NCBI RefSeq assembly: GCF_008843165.1
Contig: NZ_CP044427.1
Span: 124,001-188,000, forward strand
DNA length: 64,000 nt
Direction of reading: 5' to 3'
Source of the DNA: Ornithinimicrobium pratense
GTDB lineage: Bacteria > Actinomycetota > Actinomycetes > Actinomycetales > Dermatophilaceae
The notes under the pieces are model-generated. The model saw only the letters and a list, made by a program, of their open reading frames with translations, was not told the origin of the DNA and ran no database searches. A program made the translations under genes and the position numbers. Shown piece after piece: positions 8,861 through 17,043 of this stretch; position 1 is the stretch's first letter, and every line of letters begins with the position of its first letter.

Positions 8861-9170
8861 GGGGTTCTCTTTTCGTTGGGGGTCACGGCACCCATCGGCA
8901 TCGATGTGTGCTGGGGAGAAGGTAACCGACCAGTTATGGGGCCCAACAGGACCGCTGTGACAAAAGTGACTGGTGGGACATATGAGGCGCCAACCGGTCC
9001 TTTGTTCACCCAGAGTTGGCGAGAAAGCCGCGACCCCCCTAGCGTCGACCGCCGCGGGGACATAAGGTCGGAGGGCCCGGTCGCCGACGTGGGTGGCCGA
9101 GGTCGCAGGACAACGCAGTGATGACGGGCCGGCGCGGGAGCGCCACGACGAGGAACCAGGGGTAGTTCGC
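8861..9170. other. 310-bp divergent intergenic region between two cell-envelope genes
   Basis: No ORF with a credible start fits here. It is less GC-rich than its surroundings (stretches near 8920-9020) and must hold the promoters for the minus-strand nucleotidase fusion and the plus-strand peptidoglycan-binding protein. The only convincing element is the plus-strand promoter at 9016-9045, which leaves a leader of about 120 nt. I looked for a c-di-AMP riboswitch, common before actinobacterial wall hydrolases, and could not support one. Confidence 0.6.
9016..9045 (+). promoter_or_regulatory. Sigma-70-like promoter TTGGCG-N18-TAGCGT for the peptidoglycan-binding protein
   Basis: -35 TTGGCG (9016-9021) and -10 TAGCGT (9040-9045) are 18 nt apart. 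The start at 9171 would leave a leader of about 120 nt, long enough for post-transcriptional control. Confidence 0.45.
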
Positions 9171-11018
9171 ATGCGAGGATCAGGGGGCGTGCGTCGCCAG
9201 GGGCGGGGCGCACGAAGTGGCATCTGCATGCTGCTGGCCTGCGGATTGCTGATGGGTGGGTCAGGAGCAGCCCTCGCCACCGGTCAAGCTCCGCCCGAGC
9301 AGGGTCAGGCACCGGCCGCGCCCGCCCCTCCGGTCGAGCCCGTCGAACCGCCCGCCGACGACGTCGAGCCGCCGGCCGAGGACGCCGACCAGCCGGCCGA
9401 GCCCGGGGGTGGCCTGACCTACGTCGGGGGCTTCGTCGCCAACGGACATGCCGCCGGCCCCACCACGTTCAGCCCGCTGCCGCCCGACGAGGCCTACCCC
9501 GTGCCCGCCCCGCCGGTCAACGAGTTCCTGCCTGTCGAGGTCGACGAGCTGGGGCCCTACACCCGACAGTTCTCCTGCGACCCCCAGGACCGGCCGGGGA
9601 TCACCGCCTTCGCGCTGCTGGTCTTCGAGCACTACGACCGGCCCGGCTACAGCGGCTCCCGCCCCTGCGTCCCCTACAACAGCTTCCACCACGACGGCCG
9701 CGCGCTGGACTGGGTGCTGAACGCCCACGACCCCATGGACCGCCGCCTCGGTGACGCCGTGGCGCAGTGGCTGACCGAGAACGACGGCGAGATGGCCGCC
9801 CGCTTCGGCATCGAGAACCTCATCTGGAACCGGCAGGTCTGGGACCGCTGGAACGGCTGGCAGATCTACGCCGGGCACCCTCACGACGACCACATCCACT
9901 TCGCCTTCACCTGGGACGGCGCCCAGATGAACACTTCGTGGTGGACCGGCGTGGCCGTGACCCAGCCCGACCTGGGCCCGTGCGAGATCGCCGGCCAGTA
10001 CTCCGCCCTGCACGTCTTCCCCCGCCGCCAGGCCTGCCCCAGCGCCGACGTCCTCCCGCCGCTCACCGGGCTGCCGCAGGTGCAGCCGGGCGGCGCCGAC
10101 ACGGGGCTGGCCACCCTGCAGGAGAAGCTGGGCGTCCCGGCCACCGGGGTTTTGGACAACGAGACTCGTAACGCCCTGGTCCAGTGGCAGCTGGAGCACG
10201 ACGTGCCCGCTACGGGGGTCCCGGACGACCTGACCCAGGCAGGGCTGCAGGGATTGTCGCTGCCCGACCTCGCGCTCGGTCTGCAGGCGGTCCTGCCGCA
10301 GGAGTGGCAGAAGACCGAGTTCACCCCCTACCTGCGCACCACGCTGACCGAGGGTGACACCGGGCCGGCCGTCGTGCTGCTCCAGGAGGCGCTGGGCGCT
10401 GAGCCCGACGGCGACTTCGGCCCGCTGACCGCGCAGGCGCTGCGTGAGTGGGAGGACACCGTCCCGGTCCTGCAGATCCAGGCAGAGCGCCGCGGCGAGG
10501 AGCCAGCGGTCGTGACCCCCCTGACCTGGACCCTGTTGGAGCGGGCCGTCCACCCGACCATCGACCTGCGCGATCTGGAGCTGCGGGAGGGCGACGTCGA
10601 CCAAGCGGCCGACCCCGACGGTGTCCACGAGTCGCAGGAGCCGCAGTATGCCGAGGACGGCGCCCCGATCCCGACCTACGCCGGCGGTGCCGTGACCTTC
10701 CTGCAGACGCTCCTGGGCGTCGAAGCGGACGGTGACTTCGGGCCCCTGACCGCCGAGACGGTCCGCGAGGTCCAACAGGCTGCCGAGCTGGAGGCGACCG
10801 GGGTCGTCGACGGCCCGACGTGGAGAGCGGTCGAGGCCGCGGCGGTCGAGGCCGGCCACGTCCCTGGACCTCCGGGCCTGGCCGCCCAGCGGGAGCGGGA
10901 GGAGACCGAGCAGGTCGACCGGGAGGCTGAGGAGCAGGTCGACCGGGAGGCTGAGGAGCAGGCTGAGCGGGAGCGCGCCGCCGAGTTCGAGGCCTCCCTC
11001 GCGAACGCCGGGCGCTGA
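9171..11018 (+). CDS. Secreted peptidoglycan-binding protein with ARB_07466-like domain and PG_binding_1 repeats
   Basis: 615-aa exported protein. The signal peptide contains ICMLLACGLLMGGSGAALA, followed by a Pro/Glu-rich spacer. Residues of about 120-280 form a domain with HHDGRALDWVLNAHDP and HPHDDHIHFAF, whose paired His/Asp residues resemble the ARB_07466/VanY-like D-Ala-D-Ala peptidase fold. Then come three PG_binding_1 modules, recognisable from ATGVLDNETRNALVQWQ, EPDGDFGPLTAQALREW and EADGDFGPLTAETVREVQ. The C-terminus is a charged coiled coil built on tandem EQVDREAE units. It likely acts on or anchors to the cell wall. Start chosen for the signal peptide; the frame is open from 9093. 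Confidence 0.85.
   Translation: MRGSGGVRRQGRGARSGICMLLACGLLMGGSGAALATGQAPPEQGQAPAAPAPPVEPVEPPADDVEPPAEDADQPAEPGGGLTYVGGFVANGHAAGPTTFSPLPPDEAYPVPAPPVNEFLPVEVDELGPYTRQFSCDPQDRPGITAFALLVFEHYDRPGYSGSRPCVPYNSFHHDGRALDWVLNAHDPMDRRLGDAVAQWLTENDGEMAARFGIENLIWNRQVWDRWNGWQIYAGHPHDDHIHFAFTWDGAQMNTSWWTGVAVTQPDLGPCEIAGQYSALHVFPRRQACPSADVLPPLTGLPQVQPGGADTGLATLQEKLGVPATGVLDNETRNALVQWQLEHDVPATGVPDDLTQAGLQGLSLPDLALGLQAVLPQEWQKTEFTPYLRTTLTEGDTGPAVVLLQEALGAEPDGDFGPLTAQALREWEDTVPVLQIQAERRGEEPAVVTPLTWTLLERAVHPTIDLRDLELREGDVDQAADPDGVHESQEPQYAEDGAPIPTYAGGAVTFLQTLLGVEADGDFGPLTAETVREVQQAAELEATGVVDGPTWRAVEAAAVEAGHVPGPPGLAAQREREETEQVDREAEEQVDREAEEQAERERAAEFEASLANAGR
10908..10967 (+). repeat. 24-bp tandem repeat encoding EQVDREAE units
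   Basis: Two perfect 24-bp copies (10908-10931, 10932-10955) and a half copy sit in the 3' end of the peptidoglycan-binding protein gene. They encode heptad-like charged units of the terminal coiled coil. Copy number may vary between strains without breaking the frame. Confidence 0.85.
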
Positions 11019-11027
11019 CGCCGGGGG

Positions 11028-12578
11028 ATGCCCATGACTGCGGCCCGCACCCGACGCGGCGCCAGCTGGCGCGCAGCCCTGGCCGTCACGCTCGCGGCGA
11101 GCCTTGCCGCGACCCTGCTGGCCGGGGGGGACGGGGTCCCTGCCGAGGCGGGTCCTGCCACCTCCCCCCTCTCCAACGCCAATGCACCGGCCGCCTCGGC
11201 GACCGCCGTGTCCTGGACGGGTGACCTGGCCGGTCAGGCGCCCTGCCCCGAGGGGACCACCCGGTCTTCACTGCTGCACCGGGAGGGTTTCGAGGTCATC
11301 CCGCAGCAGCGGTTCAACAACGGCTGGTACCGGATCACCGGCGTGGAGGGCAACTACGCGGCCCGGGCCCTGGTGGACTCCTCCGACCCGGTCGACCACA
11401 TGTTCCTGCCCTATGTCCAGGGCACCCGCAACACCCGGACCATGCTCGCCTTCGCCACCAAGAGCTCCCAGCCGGACTCCTCCTACACCCGCACCCAGGT
11501 CAACTCCGTCGACCTGCGGGTGCCCGCCACCGGCAGCTGGGCCGGCCGCGTCTTCGACGTCACCGCGGCCACGCTGGATGAGAACGGCTGGCTGGGGGCC
11601 TGGTTCGAGCACCGTACCAAGGGTGGGGTGCAGAGCACGTGGGACGTGGACAACCTGCAGATCTACACCTGCCGGACTGCGCCGGTGAGCCGGATCTCGG
11701 GCTCCGACCGCTACGCTTCGGCCGCCCGGATCGCCGAGACCTACCCCGCGGGGGTGCCGGTCGCCTATCTCGCGACGGGGGCCAACTACCCGGACGCCCT
11801 GAGCGCATCGGCGCTGGCGGGCCACCAGGATGCGCCGGTGCTGCTCACCCGCCCGGGCAGCCTGCCCACCGCCACCCGGACCCAGCTGGGGCGGCTGCGC
11901 CCCCAGCAGCTCGTGGTCCTGGGCGGGACCGGGGCGGTCAGCTCCGCCGTCGAGCAGGCGGCCTCCGCCTACGCGGGGACGACCACGCGGGTCCAGGGCG
12001 AGAACCGCTACGACGTCTCGGCCGGTCTGGCCCGCAGCTACCGCCCTGGCGTCCCGGTCCTCTACGTCGCCAGCGGCGCCGACTTCCCCGACGCCTTGTC
12101 CATCGGTGCCCTGGCCGGCCGTCAGGGGGCCCCGTTGCTGTTGACCAGGCCCCATGAGTTGCCCCAGGCGATTGAGACGGAGGTGGCCAGGCTGAACCCC
12201 GGCCGGATCGTGGTCGTCGGCGGACCGGTCGCGGTGCAGGACCGGGTCGTCACTGACCTGCGCTCCCACACCTCCGGCGCGGTGACTCGCGTCACGGGGG
12301 GCGACCGCTACCAGGTCTCGGCCGCCGTTGCCGGGCAGTTCCCGACCGGTCAGAACCGCGTCTACGTCGCCACCGGCGCCACCTTCCCCGATGCCCTCGT
12401 GGGCGCCGCCCGGGCCGGCAGCCAAGGGGTGCCGGTGGTGCTCTCCCGCTCGACCTCGTTGCCCGGTGCAGCCAGGCAGGCCATCACCTCTCTCGACGCC
12501 GCCCGCGGCGTCCTGCTCGGGGGGCCGGGCGCCCTCAGCTCGCTGGTCATGGACCAGGTCGGCGCGCGGGTCGGCTGA
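11028..12578 (+). CDS. Secreted protein with three CWB2 cell-wall-binding repeats
   Basis: 516-aa exported wall protein. The signal peptide (RAALAVTLAASLAATLLAGG) precedes a unique region of about 150 residues with FEVIPQQRFNNGWYRITG and WDVDNLQIYTC. This has the look of a beta-sandwich or jelly-roll domain of the kind found in secreted peptidases (a family resemblance only). Residues of about 220-510 are three CWB2 repeats starting RISGSDRYASAA, RVQGENRYDVSA and RVTGGDRYQVSA, each with a PDAL motif. CWB2 repeats attach proteins to secondary wall polymers. It lies 9 nt behind the peptidoglycan-binding gene, so the two are likely cotranscribed. A second in-frame ATG at 11034 is equally possible. 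Confidence 0.85.
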   Translation: MPMTAARTRRGASWRAALAVTLAASLAATLLAGGDGVPAEAGPATSPLSNANAPAASATAVSWTGDLAGQAPCPEGTTRSSLLHREGFEVIPQQRFNNGWYRITGVEGNYAARALVDSSDPVDHMFLPYVQGTRNTRTMLAFATKSSQPDSSYTRTQVNSVDLRVPATGSWAGRVFDVTAATLDENGWLGAWFEHRTKGGVQSTWDVDNLQIYTCRTAPVSRISGSDRYASAARIAETYPAGVPVAYLATGANYPDALSASALAGHQDAPVLLTRPGSLPTATRTQLGRLRPQQLVVLGGTGAVSSAVEQAASAYAGTTTRVQGENRYDVSAGLARSYRPGVPVLYVASGADFPDALSIGALAGRQGAPLLLTRPHELPQAIETEVARLNPGRIVVVGGPVAVQDRVVTDLRSHTSGAVTRVTGGDRYQVSAAVAGQFPTGQNRVYVATGATFPDALVGAARAGSQGVPVVLSRSTSLPGAARQAITSLDAARGVLLGGPGALSSLVMDQVGARVG

Positions 12579-12651
12579 GCGGGTCCGCACCTGAGCCCAG
12601 CCCCGAGCGCCACGCAGCACCGGCACGACCACGCAACGACGAAGGACAAGC

Positions 12652-13365
12652 ATGCAGACCACCCACCGCCTGCTCAACGGCGAGGCCGTGCGCATCGACG
12701 TCCCCGACGCCGTCGACCTGCCCGGCGGCACCAGCCTGGGCGTCCTAGCCCTGGAGGGCGCAGGCGAGATGCAGGTCACCGCCGGAAGCCCAGCCGATCT
12801 GTCCTTCTTCCTCCAGATCACCGGGACCGCCCTGGACCGTGAGGTCGCCCTGCGCGGTGGACGGATGTTGCGGCACGGACGCTATGCCGCAGACCCGGCG
12901 CAGGGAGTCGGCTGGGCGATCGACGTGGGTGAGCACCAGCTCTTCGGCTTCACGCTGCCCACCGTGGACCTGGAGTCCCTCACCGGCTTCCTGACCGACG
13001 TCGACGTCCAGGCCGACCCTCTCGGTGCGGTGCTGACCCCCGGTGGCCGGGTGACCTGGTCGCCCTACCGCACCCTGTCGATCGCCCAGGTCGTCGAGCT
13101 GCCCCCGCCGGCTGAGGGTGGCGGGAGTGAGGGCTACGGATATCTGCTGGACAGTCGGAGGGCCCGCACCGGTGGCCTGGACGGCGACCGCCCGGGGGTG
13201 CCGGTCCGGGGCGGCCGGCTGACCCGGTCCGGTGAGCAGGAACGCCACCGCTACGGCGTCCTGGAGAGTCGAGACTTCGTCACCTACGGCCTGCCCGGCG
13301 AGGACGAGGCGGTCGACCTCGTTCTGACCTCGCTGTCCGAGGTGTTGGTGGAGCTGGCCCCATGA
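12652..13365 (+). CDS. Conserved-looking protein of unknown function, first gene of the Mau-like operon
   Basis: 237 aa with no signal peptide and no membrane segment, hence cytoplasmic. I do not recognise the family. Visible parts are a beta-rich N-terminal half (TSLGVLALEGAGEMQVTAG, AVALRGGRMLRHGRYA-like turns), a Gly/Pro linker around residues 155-162, and an acidic C-terminus. AAGGAC lies 6 nt before the start. It overlaps the MauE-like gene by 4 nt (ATGA), so it is translated together with the redox-maturation proteins and presumably serves the same product. It is far too short for a methylamine dehydrogenase heavy chain (a beta-propeller of about 400 aa) and lacks an export signal. Confidence 0.75.
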   Translation: MQTTHRLLNGEAVRIDVPDAVDLPGGTSLGVLALEGAGEMQVTAGSPADLSFFLQITGTALDREVALRGGRMLRHGRYAADPAQGVGWAIDVGEHQLFGFTLPTVDLESLTGFLTDVDVQADPLGAVLTPGGRVTWSPYRTLSIAQVVELPPPAEGGGSEGYGYLLDSRRARTGGLDGDRPGVPVRGGRLTRSGEQERHRYGVLESRDFVTYGLPGEDEAVDLVLTSLSEVLVELAP

Positions 13366-13976
13366 GCCTGATCGCCGCAGCCGCAGCTATCGCCGTCGGC
13401 CTCGTCCTGCTAGCCGCCGCCACCGGCCATCTGCGCGACCGTCGAGGCACGAAGGCGGCGCTGGCCGCCCACGACGTGCTGCCGCCCGGGTTGCGGCGGG
13501 GTGTCGCCGCCGTGCTCCCGCCCGTGGAGCTCGTGCTCGGCGCCGCCGTCCTGCTCGGGGTGCTGGGCCGCGGCGCCCTCGGCCCCGTCCCGACCGTCGC
13601 CCTGCCTCTCGCGGCCGGGGCGGCCGCGCTGCTGCTCGCCGGCTTTACCGCATACCTCGCGCTCGTCCTGCGCCGCACCCGGGGAGCTGCGGACGTGCCC
13701 TGCGGCTGCGGACTGGGCACCACTCCCGTCTCCCACTGGGCGGTCGCCCGCGCCGGTGTGCTGCTGGCCCTGGCCGTCGCCGCGGCTTTTGGCGGCATCA
13801 GCGGTGGTGCGCCGGACTGGTCAGCCCTGCCCACCGACGAGGCGCCGCTCCTGGCCCAGGCCTTCGTGGTCGTGGCGGCCGGGTTGACCCTCGCCCTGGC
13901 GACCGCGGCGCTGCCCGCGGCCCGTGCGGTCCCGACGGCGCTGACCACCCTGCGGCCCGCCAGGGGGGCCCGATGA
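13362..13976 (+). CDS. MauE/DoxX-family redox-associated membrane protein
   Basis: 204 aa, five or so hydrophobic segments, with a CGCG cysteine pair in VPCGCGLGTTPVSHW near residue 112. MauE proteins are needed for formation of the disulfide-rich methylamine dehydrogenase light chain and are thought to move reducing equivalents for the thioredoxin-like MauD. Overlaps its neighbours on both sides by 4 nt. The family assignment rests on size, topology, the Cys motif and the MauD-like partner directly downstream. Confidence 0.82.
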   Translation: MSLIAAAAAIAVGLVLLAAATGHLRDRRGTKAALAAHDVLPPGLRRGVAAVLPPVELVLGAAVLLGVLGRGALGPVPTVALPLAAGAAALLLAGFTAYLALVLRRTRGAADVPCGCGLGTTPVSHWAVARAGVLLALAVAAAFGGISGGAPDWSALPTDEAPLLAQAFVVVAAGLTLALATAALPAARAVPTALTTLRPARGAR

Positions 13977-14572
13977 CCTTCACCGCCTCCGCCCTGGTGC
14001 TGGCCTGGGTGGCCATCCTGCTGCTGGCCCTCGGGCTGGCCGGCCTGCTGCGCCAGGTCTCTCTGCTCACCCGCCAGCTGGAGACCGGCGCCCCGGGCAC
14101 CACCGGTGCTCCGAGCGCCCGGGCGGTCGCCGGCGCGGGGGCCAGGACGACCCGCGAGCTGATCGGCTTCACCGCTCCGATGGACGTCGTGGACCGGGTG
14201 CGCCACGACGGGGCGGACCTGACTGTGGTGGCCTTCGTGGCCCCTGGCTGCAGCTCGTGCACGATGACGCTGGGGGCCCTGGCCGCCGACCCCCTGCTCG
14301 CCGACGGGCGCGCGGGGCTGACCATCGTCTCGACCGGGTCCTGCGGTCCGGCCACGGCGGACGCGGACGGTGTGCGGCGGCTCTGCTGCGTCTCGCAGGG
14401 ACGGGACCTGCTGGACCGGCTCGCGGTCCCGGCCACGCCCTACCTGCTTGTCCTGGACCCTGACGGTGTGGTGCGCGCGGCCACCCTGCCCGATGAGGAC
14501 ACCGACCTAGGTGCCTGGCTCCGCCGGGCCGGCACCCCCGCCCCGCTCACCGTGGAGGAGACCAGCCGATGA
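13973..14572 (+). CDS. MauD-like membrane-anchored thioredoxin-fold protein
   Basis: 199 aa: an N-terminal membrane anchor (LVLAWVAILLLALGLAGLLR), a linker, then a thioredoxin-like domain facing outside with FVAPGCSSCTMTLGAL (active-site CSSC near residue 90) and cis-Pro region VPATPYLLVLDPDGVV. A second Cys group, RRLCCVSQGRD, is unusual. MauD proteins assist disulfide formation or isomerisation in the methylamine dehydrogenase small subunit. Here the client is probably the Cys-rich exported protein that follows with a 4-nt overlap. Confidence 0.82.
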   Translation: MTFTASALVLAWVAILLLALGLAGLLRQVSLLTRQLETGAPGTTGAPSARAVAGAGARTTRELIGFTAPMDVVDRVRHDGADLTVVAFVAPGCSSCTMTLGALAADPLLADGRAGLTIVSTGSCGPATADADGVRRLCCVSQGRDLLDRLAVPATPYLLVLDPDGVVRAATLPDEDTDLGAWLRRAGTPAPLTVEETSR

Positions 14573-15075
14573 TGCGTTTTGAGGACCTGCCGGAGGCCGA
14601 CACCTCCTGGCTGCGGGAGCGGATGCGCGACCGGCCCACCCGGCGTGGCTTCCTGACTCGCGTCCTGGGCGCCGGGACCGTGGTCGGGCTGGGGTCGCTG
14701 GCCTGGGTGAACCGGGGCGCCGAGCGGGCCGAGGCGGCCTACTTCCAGGACTGGACCAGCACCACCACCGGACCGTGCGCTACCTACGCCAGCGACCACA
14801 CCGAGCAGGGCATCCAGTGCGGTCCCTCCCCCATGTGCCTGGACCAGTCCTGCTGCTGGCGCTACCGGTCCGGTGCGGGCAACCTGGTCGCCTGGCACAA
14901 GCAGGGCCCGGGGAGAGGTCGCTACTTCCTGCACCGTCCGGACGACTGCTGGCAGGGCATCTACGACTCCTGGCACTGGAAGTTCAGCGACGGCAACACG
15001 TGGCGCTGCTCGGACGGCTGGACCTGCTCCTCGAGCGGCAGCTGCACGCCCACGATCTGCCCGTGGATCGTCTGA
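14569..15075 (+). CDS. Tat-exported Cys/Trp-rich small protein, likely client of the MauE/MauD-like pair
   Basis: 168 aa. The leader TRRGFLTRVLGAGTVVGLG carries an RRGF twin-arginine motif, so folded export by Tat is likely. The mature part of about 115 residues holds ten cysteines (for example MCLDQSCCW, DDCWQ, WRCSDGWTC, CTPTICPWIV) and an unusual number of tryptophans. Its position after MauE and MauD matches that of MauA, the light chain of methylamine dehydrogenase, which has the same size, a Tat leader and 12 Cys in six disulfides. Direct sequence similarity to MauA is weak and I cannot align the two cofactor tryptophans, so the comparison rests on context. It could be a quinone-cofactor protein, a disulfide-rich binding protein or a secreted factor. 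Confidence 0.8.
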   Translation: MMRFEDLPEADTSWLRERMRDRPTRRGFLTRVLGAGTVVGLGSLAWVNRGAERAEAAYFQDWTSTTTGPCATYASDHTEQGIQCGPSPMCLDQSCCWRYRSGAGNLVAWHKQGPGRGRYFLHRPDDCWQGIYDSWHWKFSDGNTWRCSDGWTCSSSGSCTPTICPWIV

Positions 15076-15086
15076 GCAGGAGGCCG

Positions 15087-15917
15087 ATGACTACGGCTGG
15101 TCCGGGGAACGGGGAAGGCGGCGACCTCCCGGTCATCCTGGACGCGGCGGCCGGGATCGGCCCGGTCCGGCGTTGGGCGGCGGACCCGTTGTCGCTGCTG
15201 CTGCTGGTCGGCGCCACCGGGCTGGCGATCGCGGCGCTGACCACGCTCGGACAGGTGGGCGGCACGGCCTCCTGGCTGGTCCCCGCCCTGTTCGGCATCG
15301 TCGTGGCCGGCCTGGCGCTGTCCGGCTCCACCTGAGGCGTCAACAGCGCGTGGGCGCTGGTGGCCTCGGTCCGAGGCCCTCGACTGCAGCTCCCGCTCTG
15401 GGCGGCCTTCGCGGCGGGTACCACGCTCGGCGGGGTGGGCACCGGGTTGGTCCTGGCGGTGCTGTCCGGGCTGGTCAGTCCGGTGCCGGCACCGGTGCGC
15501 CTGGGGTTGTTCGCGACGGTGGCGGTCGGACTGGTGCTGCTCGATGTCCGCTCGCCCAGCCTGCGGCTGCCGCAGCGCACCGAGCTCATCCCTCAGGAGG
15601 TCTTCCAGCGCGGCATGGGCCGGGGCGGTTTCCTCTTCGGGCTCGAGTACGGCTGCGGATGGCGGACGCTGATCCCCTCGGCCGCCGCCTACGTCGCTGC
15701 CGCCTTCGTGCTCCTGCTGGTGCTGCCCCCGGGCTGGGCGGTCGTGCTCGGCGCGGCCTTCGGACTGTCCCGGTCGCTGGCCGTGCTGCAGTACGTCCTA
15801 CTCGGCGCCCCCGGTTGGCAGGCCTTCCTGGCCCGGCACTCCCGCGTGCTGGAGCGCACGGGCTCGGTGCTCGCCGCTGCCCTGCTCCTTGCCGCCGCTG
15901 CGACGCACGGCGGGTGA
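15087..15917 (+). pseudogene. Polytopic membrane protein (possibly MauF-like) interrupted by in-frame TGA at 15333
   Basis: The frame runs from ATG 15087 (AGGAGG at 15078-15083) to the stop at 15917 and is broken only by TGA at 15333-15335. Before it lies an 82-residue part with two hydrophobic segments ending GLALSGST; after it GVNSAWALVASVRG continues as a membrane protein with the motif GFLFGLEYGCGWRTLIPSAA and four or more segments. The two halves form one protein of 276 residues. Its position after the MauA-like gene and its topology suggest a MauF-like membrane factor, with low confidence. The TGA may be a real nonsense mutation (one base from TGG or CGA), a sequence error, or a recoded UGA. 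The downstream part has no ribosome-binding site of its own. Confidence 0.6.
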
Positions 15918-15971
15918 GGGGGTGCACGCTTCGTCGGCTCGGACGCGGACCGGCCACCCACCGGGGCCGAC

Positions 15972-15977
15972 TAGGGT
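15972..15977 (+). promoter_or_regulatory. -10-like box TAGGGT, leaderless start
   Basis: TAGGGT ends 7 nt before the ATG at 15985, with no Shine-Dalgarno sequence between. Supports 15985 as the start over longer in-frame options from 15889. Confidence 0.45.
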
Positions 15978-15984
15978 GTCGGGT

Positions 15985-17043
15985 ATGGCGCGTCCCCACA
16001 TCGCCGCCCGCATCGAGGACTCCGTCCGCCGGCGTATCGGCAACGGCCTGCGTCGACGCGGCTGGCACGAACGGGTGACCGGGTTCACCGGCTACGGAAG
16101 CACGCACAAGGCCCGGGTCTTCGCCCGCATCGTGCTCTCCCGACACGAGCCGGAGGAGGCGCGCAAGGCGATGACGCACGCCGAGGACACCCTGCTCGAC
16201 ATCGCCCAGCGCGGCTACCGCCACTTCCTCACCGCGCCCGCGCACGGCGTCCGGGTCACGGTCCGGCTCGGGCAGGCCCAGACCACCGCCCTCTCCGACC
16301 GGGGCGGCTACGTCGACGTCGAGGTCACCGGGCACGGGCTAGCCCCCGGGTGGCAGGAAGCGCAGCTGGCCCTCGACAACGGGGACAGGCTGTCGGTCTC
16401 GGTGATGGTCGTCGACCCGCAGGCCGAGGTCGGCCTAGTCAGCGACATCGATGACACCGTCATGGTCACCCACCTGCCCCGCATCTTCATCGCGGCCTGG
16501 AACACCTTTGTGCGCTCCGAGATGGTCCGGGAGCAGGTGCCGGGGATGAGCGCGATGTACCGCGCCTTGGCCGCCGAGCACCCGGGCATGCCGGTGTTCT
16601 ACCTGTCCACGGGGGCCTGGAACACCGCCCCGTCCCTGACCCGGTTCCTGCGCCGGCACGACTACCCGGTCGGGCCGCTGCTGCTCACCGACTGGGGTCC
16701 GACCAACACCGGGTGGTTCCGTTCAGGTCAGGAGCACAAGGAACGTGAGCTGCGACGCCTGCGCGCGGAGTTCCCGCACATCCGATGGATCCTCGTCGGG
16801 GACGACGGCCAGCATGACCCGGTCATTTATGGCGAGTTCGTCCAGGAGCATCCCGAGGCGGTCAGGGCGGTCGCGGTCCGTGAGCTGACCCCGGCCGAGC
16901 AGGTGCTCTCCTCAGGCCTGCCGTTCGCGACCGACGAGCTGCTCGGCAAGCGGGTGAGCACGCCCATGCTCAAGGCTCCCAACGGGTTCGGGCTGCACCA
17001 GCTGCTGCACGAGGCCGCTCGCATGGAGCCCGGTGATGCCTGA
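15985..17043 (+). CDS. App1-type (DUF2183) phosphatase domain protein
   Basis: 352 aa. The catalytic core begins near residue 150 with LVSDIDDTVMVTHLP, where D154-I-D156-D-T158 is the DxDxT nucleophile motif of the HAD-like App1 phosphatases. Downstream, FYLSTGAWNTAPSLTRFL and WILVGDDGQHDPVIY supply the Thr and Asp pair of the later HAD motifs. In yeast App1 is a phosphatidate phosphatase. Bacterial members have unproven substrates, probably phospholipid-type phosphates. The stop lies 8 nt inside the next gene. Confidence 0.85.
   Translation: MARPHIAARIEDSVRRRIGNGLRRRGWHERVTGFTGYGSTHKARVFARIVLSRHEPEEARKAMTHAEDTLLDIAQRGYRHFLTAPAHGVRVTVRLGQAQTTALSDRGGYVDVEVTGHGLAPGWQEAQLALDNGDRLSVSVMVVDPQAEVGLVSDIDDTVMVTHLPRIFIAAWNTFVRSEMVREQVPGMSAMYRALAAEHPGMPVFYLSTGAWNTAPSLTRFLRRHDYPVGPLLLTDWGPTNTGWFRSGQEHKERELRRLRAEFPHIRWILVGDDGQHDPVIYGEFVQEHPEAVRAVAVRELTPAEQVLSSGLPFATDELLGKRVSTPMLKAPNGFGLHQLLHEAARMEPGDA

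Noticed and set aside
8861..9170. c-di-AMP (ydaO-type) riboswitch before a wall-active protein
   Set aside because: The region is where such a switch is often found, but I could not match the conserved core segments, so I do not call it.
15360..15917. Independent gene starting at GTG 15360
   Set aside because: No ribosome-binding site, starts in the middle of a conserved-looking segment, and is in the same frame as the gene upstream; better read as the second half of one interrupted gene.
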